NCBI GenBank assembly: GCA_903953195.1
Contig: CAJBIS010000006.1
Coordinates: forward strand, 1 to 8,855
Length of the DNA: 8,855 nucleotides
Source: an uncultured Actinomycetes bacterium
GTDB taxonomy: Bacteria > Actinomycetota > Acidimicrobiia > Acidimicrobiales > Microtrichaceae
Direction: 5' to 3'
A program made the position numbers and the translations under genes. Shown piece by piece: positions 5,684 to 8,855 of the stretch. Every line of letters begins with the position of its first letter. Position 1 is the first letter of the stretch. Below the pieces are notes generated by a model. It did no database searches, was not told where the DNA came from, and saw nothing but the letters and a program-made list of their open reading frames with translations.

Positions 5684-6931
5684 ATGGACACAGATCGAAT
5701 TGATCCCATCGCCGAGGAGCTCGCGAGCCTGCGAGCCCGGCTCGAGCTCGCAGAGCGACGCATCGCCGAACTGGACGGCCACGGCGCCGGGAGACGCGCC
5801 GAACCGGGCGAGACCGACGCACCGCGATCGACCGCAACAGCAGTGGAGCCGGTCGCGCTGGCGGAGCCGAGTGAGTCGACCACCGATCGTCGCGGCGCGC
5901 TGCGCACCGCCGGACTCGCCGCCGGCGCGGCGGTCGCGGGCCTCGGCGCCGTGGTGGCGACGGCGTCACCGGCGGCCGCCGCCGACGGCGACGCACTGAC
6001 GCTGGGCGTCACGACGAACGTGGCGTCATCGCCGACCCGGGCGAAGAACCTGCTCACCTCCGGCGACCACCTGTTCCAGTTCAGCGACTCGAACAACACC
6101 GCCTCGACCGCTTCGGGTATTGCGACGCTGGCGGCACGGGGTGGCGGCATCCCCATCGCCCTCCTCGCCGAGAGTACCCAGATCGGCATCCGGGCCACGT
6201 CGTCCGGGATCTCCCAGACCGCGATCCAGTGCGAGACGAGTGGCGACAACAGCGTCGCCCTGCGAGCCACCGGGATCCGGTCGTCGATCCAGACGCTCAT
6301 GACCCCCGGGGTCGGTACCGGAGTCGAGGTCATCGGCGGACTGCGCGGCGTCGTGGCCGGCAGCTCGACGACCTATCCGCTGGCGCTGCGAGCCGTGTCC
6401 GGGTCGAGCGCCGTCGGACCGCCCGCCTCCGCGGCGGTCGCCGGCGACTTCTTCGTCGACTCCACCAACGCCACCTACGTGTGCGTGACATCGGGAACGC
6501 CGGGCACGTGGCGTCAGCTGAGCGGACCGACTGCCGCCGGCGCGGTGACGCCGATCACCCCGACCCGCGTCTACGACTCGCGGCGCGGCTCCGGGACCGG
6601 CCCGCTCGCCGGCGGACAGAACCGGGCGGTCAGCGTGGCCGATGGTATCGACGTCACCACGGGCGCCGTGACGACCCTGGATGTGGTGCCGGCGGGTGCC
6701 ACGGCGATCCAGTACAACCTGACGATCGTCAACACGGTCGCCACCGGCTACCTGCAGGTGGCACCCGGTGACGCCAGCGCGATCACCAGTTCGTCGATCA
6801 ACTGGACGGCCAGCGGCCAGATCGTGGCGAACGGCCTGATGGTGAAGCTCGATGCCAACCGGTTGGTCCGGGCGTTCGCCTCGGGTGGCAGCACCGACTT
6901 CGTCATCGACGTCCTCGGCTACTACCGCTGA
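5684..6931 (+). CDS. Tat-exported surface or secreted protein with C-terminal beta domain
   Basis: The 415-aa product has four parts. Residues 8-31 form a likely coiled coil (EELASLRARLELAERRIAEL). A Pro/Glu/Ala-rich linker leads to a twin-arginine signal: R69-R70 in DRRGALRTAG, hydrophobic 75-93, and a SPAAAA cleavage region at about 95-100. Residues 105-245 are Gly/Ala/Ser/Thr-rich with recurring short strands (GIATLAARG, IGIRATSSG, VALRATG), suggesting a stacked beta structure. GDFFVDSTNATYVCV...GTWRQL (254-279) resembles short motifs in fibre-like proteins, and 290-415 (TPTRVYDSRRGSG... to VIDVLGYYR) is a beta domain I know from exported proteins of Acidimicrobiia. Only two cysteines, C183 and C267, follow the signal. 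Role unknown; adhesion or cell-surface structure is a guess. No genes nearby explain it. Confidence 0.8.
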   Translation: MDTDRIDPIAEELASLRARLELAERRIAELDGHGAGRRAEPGETDAPRSTATAVEPVALAEPSESTTDRRGALRTAGLAAGAAVAGLGAVVATASPAAAADGDALTLGVTTNVASSPTRAKNLLTSGDHLFQFSDSNNTASTASGIATLAARGGGIPIALLAESTQIGIRATSSGISQTAIQCETSGDNSVALRATGIRSSIQTLMTPGVGTGVEVIGGLRGVVAGSSTTYPLALRAVSGSSAVGPPASAAVAGDFFVDSTNATYVCVTSGTPGTWRQLSGPTAAGAVTPITPTRVYDSRRGSGTGPLAGGQNRAVSVADGIDVTTGAVTTLDVVPAGATAIQYNLTIVNTVATGYLQVAPGDASAITSSSINWTASGQIVANGLMVKLDANRLVRAFASGGSTDFVIDVLGYYR

Positions 6932-6943
6932 GCCCCACTCGGA

Positions 6944-6976
6944 GCGTCCGCACCGGCGCCACTACGCTGCGGACGC
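6944..6976. other. 9-bp perfect inverted repeat between the Tat-signal gene and ileS
   Basis: GCGTCCGCA (6944-6952) and TGCGGACGC (6968-6976) are exact reverse complements with a 15-nt loop. The right arm ends one base before the ileS ATG at 6978 and overlaps the last base of the TACGCT box. Without a T-tract it is not a standard terminator; it could be an operator, or a hairpin that hides the ileS start in read-through transcripts. Confidence 0.7.
6963..6968 (+). promoter_or_regulatory. Possible -10 element for ileS
   Basis: TACGCT, the same hexamer as in front of the Nudix gene, ends 9 bp before ATG 6978. There is no clear Shine-Dalgarno site, so a leaderless or nearly leaderless ileS message is plausible. 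No -35 match is visible; the box lies in the loop of the inverted repeat. Confidence 0.4.
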
Positions 6977-6977
6977 C

Positions 6978-8855
6978 ATGACGGACCAGCCCTACCCCGA
7001 CGTCCCCTCGCGGGTCGACCTGCCGCAGCTCGAACGACGCATCCTCGAACGCTGGAGCGAGCAGCGCACGTTCGAGCGTTCCGTCGAGCAGCGCACCGGC
7101 GACGAGTTCGTCTTCTACGACGGGCCGCCGTTCGCCAACGGACTCCCCCACTACGGCCACCTGCTCACCGGCTACGTGAAGGACGTCGTCCCCCGCTACC
7201 AGACCATGCGTGGCCTCCGGGTCGACCGGCGCTTCGGTTGGGACTGCCACGGCCTGCCCGCCGAGATGGCCTCGGAACAGGAACTCGGTGTGTCGGGCCG
7301 CGTGGCCATCACCGAGTACGGCATCGATCGCTTCAACGACCACTGCCGCACCTCGGTGCTGCGCTTCACCGACGAGTGGGAGCGGTACGTCACCCGCCAG
7401 GCGCGCTGGGTCGACTTCGCCGACGACTACAAGACGATGGACGCCTCGTACATGGAGTCCGTCATCTGGGCCTTCGCCCAGCTCTGGGAGCGCGGGCTGA
7501 TCTACGAGGCGTACCGGGTCATGCCGTACTCGTGGGGGGCCGAGACGCCGCTGTCGAACTTCGAGATCCGCCTCGACGACGCCACCCGACCCCGACAGGA
7601 CCCGGCCCTCACGGTCATCTTCGAGGTGGCCGACGCCGGCGACTCGGGCGCAGCCGCACTGCTCGGCGACACGCCGTCGCAGATCTGGGCGTGGACGACG
7701 ACCCCCTGGACGCTGCCGTCGAACCTGGCGCTCGCCGTCGGACCGGAACTCGCCTACGACGTCGTCGACGTCGTCGACGGCCCCCGATCCGGGACCCGGG
7801 TCGTGATCGGTGCCGGCGCCCGGTCGCGCTACGAGCGGGAGCTCGGCGAATCGCCCGTCACCGTCGGCACCGTCACGGGGCGGGACCTGGCCGGGGTCCG
7901 CTACCGGCCGATGTTCGACGACTTCGCCGACAACGCCGCGTCGTTCGTGGTGCTCACCGACGACTTCGTCGCCGACGACGACGGCACCGGCGTGGTCCAC
8001 CTGGCCCCCGGGTTCGGTGAGGACGACCAGCGCGTCTGCGAGGCGGCGGGCATCACGCTCGTGTGCCCCGTCGACGACAGCGGCCGGTTCACCGCCGAGG
8101 TCACCGCCTATGTCGGGCAGAACGTGTTCGACGCCAACCCGGTGATCATCGCCGACCTCAAGGCCCGTGACGTGGTCGTCCGCCACGACACCTACGACCA
8201 CAACTATCCGCACTGCTGGCGGACCGACACGCCGATCATCTACAAGGCCGTGTCGTCGTGGTACGTCGAGGTCACCGCCATCCGCGACCGGCTCGTCGAA
8301 CTGAACGCCGACATCAACTGGATCCCGTCGCACGTGCGTGACGGTCAATTCGGCAAGTGGCTCGAGGGCGCCCGTGACTGGTCGATCTCGCGCAATCGGT
8401 TCTGGGGCTCCCCGATCCCGGTCTGGCGCTCCGACGACCCGGCCTACCCCCGCACCGACGTGTACGGGTCGCTCGACGAGATCGAACGCGACTTCGGCGT
8501 CCGGCCCACCGACCTGCACCGGCCGGTGATCGACGAACTGGTGCGACCCAACCCGGACGACCCGACGGGCCGCTCGATGATGCGACGCGTTCCCGAGGTG
8601 TTCGACTGCTGGTTCGAGTCCGGATCCATGCCCTTCGCCCAGGTGCACTACCCGTTCGACAACGCCGAGTGGTTCGAGTCGCACGCCCCCGCCGACTTCA
8701 TCGTCGAGTACATCGCCCAGACGCGCGGCTGGTTCTACACGATGCACGTCCTGTCGGGCGCGCTGTTCGACCGACCGGCGTTCCGCAACGTCATCTGCCA
8801 CGGCGTCGTGCTCGACCACGAGGGCCGCAAGCTGTCGAAGAAACTGCGCAACTAC
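6978..8855 (+). CDS. ileS: Isoleucyl-tRNA synthetase, type 2 (3' truncated by window edge)
   Basis: The enzyme charges tRNA-Ile with isoleucine using ATP and edits mischarged valine. The first 626 codons are present and the frame is open to the edge; the full protein should exceed 1000 residues. Seen in order: FYDGPPFANG then the HIGH motif as H58-Y-G-H61; GWDCHGLPAE (88-96); the CP1 editing domain with WTTTPWTLPSN (239-249) and GTGVVHLAPGFGEDD (336-350), D350 being the expected editing aspartate; ARDWSISRNRFWGSPIP (465-481); DCWFESGSMPF (543-553); and the KMSKS loop as K618-L-S-K-K622. HYGH and the FYDGPPF context are of the eukaryote-like type 2 class, common in actinobacteria and associated with low mupirocin sensitivity. 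The missing part is the anticodon-binding domain. ATG 6978 gives the usual short N-terminal extension. Confidence 0.96.
   Translation, partial: MTDQPYPDVPSRVDLPQLERRILERWSEQRTFERSVEQRTGDEFVFYDGPPFANGLPHYGHLLTGYVKDVVPRYQTMRGLRVDRRFGWDCHGLPAEMASEQELGVSGRVAITEYGIDRFNDHCRTSVLRFTDEWERYVTRQARWVDFADDYKTMDASYMESVIWAFAQLWERGLIYEAYRVMPYSWGAETPLSNFEIRLDDATRPRQDPALTVIFEVADAGDSGAAALLGDTPSQIWAWTTTPWTLPSNLALAVGPELAYDVVDVVDGPRSGTRVVIGAGARSRYERELGESPVTVGTVTGRDLAGVRYRPMFDDFADNAASFVVLTDDFVADDDGTGVVHLAPGFGEDDQRVCEAAGITLVCPVDDSGRFTAEVTAYVGQNVFDANPVIIADLKARDVVVRHDTYDHNYPHCWRTDTPIIYKAVSSWYVEVTAIRDRLVELNADINWIPSHVRDGQFGKWLEGARDWSISRNRFWGSPIPVWRSDDPAYPRTDVYGSLDEIERDFGVRPTDLHRPVIDELVRPNPDDPTGRSMMRRVPEVFDCWFESGSMPFAQVHYPFDNAEWFESHAPADFIVEYIAQTRGWFYTMHVLSGALFDRPAFRNVICHGVVLDHEGRKLSKKLRNY

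Noticed and set aside
7740..7765. GTCGTCGAC direct repeat within ileS
   Set aside because: It is explained by Asp-Val-Val-Asp codons in a GC-rich gene and lies in a variable part of the editing domain.
6903..8819. 638-codon open frame on the minus strand, opposite ileS
   Set aside because: ileS on the plus strand has all family motifs; the minus frame is rich in Val/Arg/Asp/Gly with no recognisable domain.

Overview
The window looks like a chromosomal stretch from a high-GC actinobacterium, most likely class Acidimicrobiia (Ilumatobacter-like). The reasons are the GC-biased codon use, a class Ia nrdAB pair, a eukaryote-like type 2 IleS, a Tat-exported protein ending in a PTRVYDSR...VIDVLGYYR domain that I associate with exported proteins of this class, and start codons preceded by TANNNT boxes rather than Shine-Dalgarno sites. 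The taxonomic call is inference. I see no insertion sequence, CRISPR array, phage gene, rRNA or tRNA.

Layout: (1) 2-601 (+) is the 3' end of a Gfo/Idh/MocA-family oxidoreductase cut by the window edge. It converges on nrdB across a 24-bp tandem repeat (603-685). (2) 4352-1842 (-) nrdA and 1759-668 (-) nrdB encode a complete class Ia ribonucleotide reductase. They lie 82 bp apart, with a short tandem repeat in the gap. (3) 4353-4665 is a 313-bp divergent control region. It holds a strong -35/-10 promoter for nrdA, two NrdR-box-like 16-mers 32 bp apart centre to centre, a structured nrdA leader, and a long imperfect inverted repeat that carries the -35 of nrdA and a mirrored hexamer facing the other way. 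(4) 4666-5439 (+) is a NUDT19-like Nudix hydrolase, overlapping by 14 bp a 65-aa zinc-ribbon protein (5426-5623). (5) 5684-6931 (+) is a Tat-signal surface or secreted protein. (6) 6978 to the window end (+) is isoleucyl-tRNA synthetase, complete from its start through the KMSKS-like motif but cut at the right edge. A 9-bp perfect inverted repeat ends just before its start codon.

How the parts fit: nrdA and nrdB supply dNTPs and appear to be under classic NrdR repression. The Nudix/zinc-ribbon pair is transcribed divergently from the same control region, so co-regulation is possible but unproven. The exported protein and ileS are ordinary neighbours. Most of the window is housekeeping. I do not see a new multi-gene system. 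The points worth a second look are the repeat at the end of nrdB that copies its C-terminal codons and stop, the symmetric divergent promoter region with NrdR boxes, the oxidoreductase that has lost its usual catalytic Asp and His, and the inverted repeat at the ileS start.
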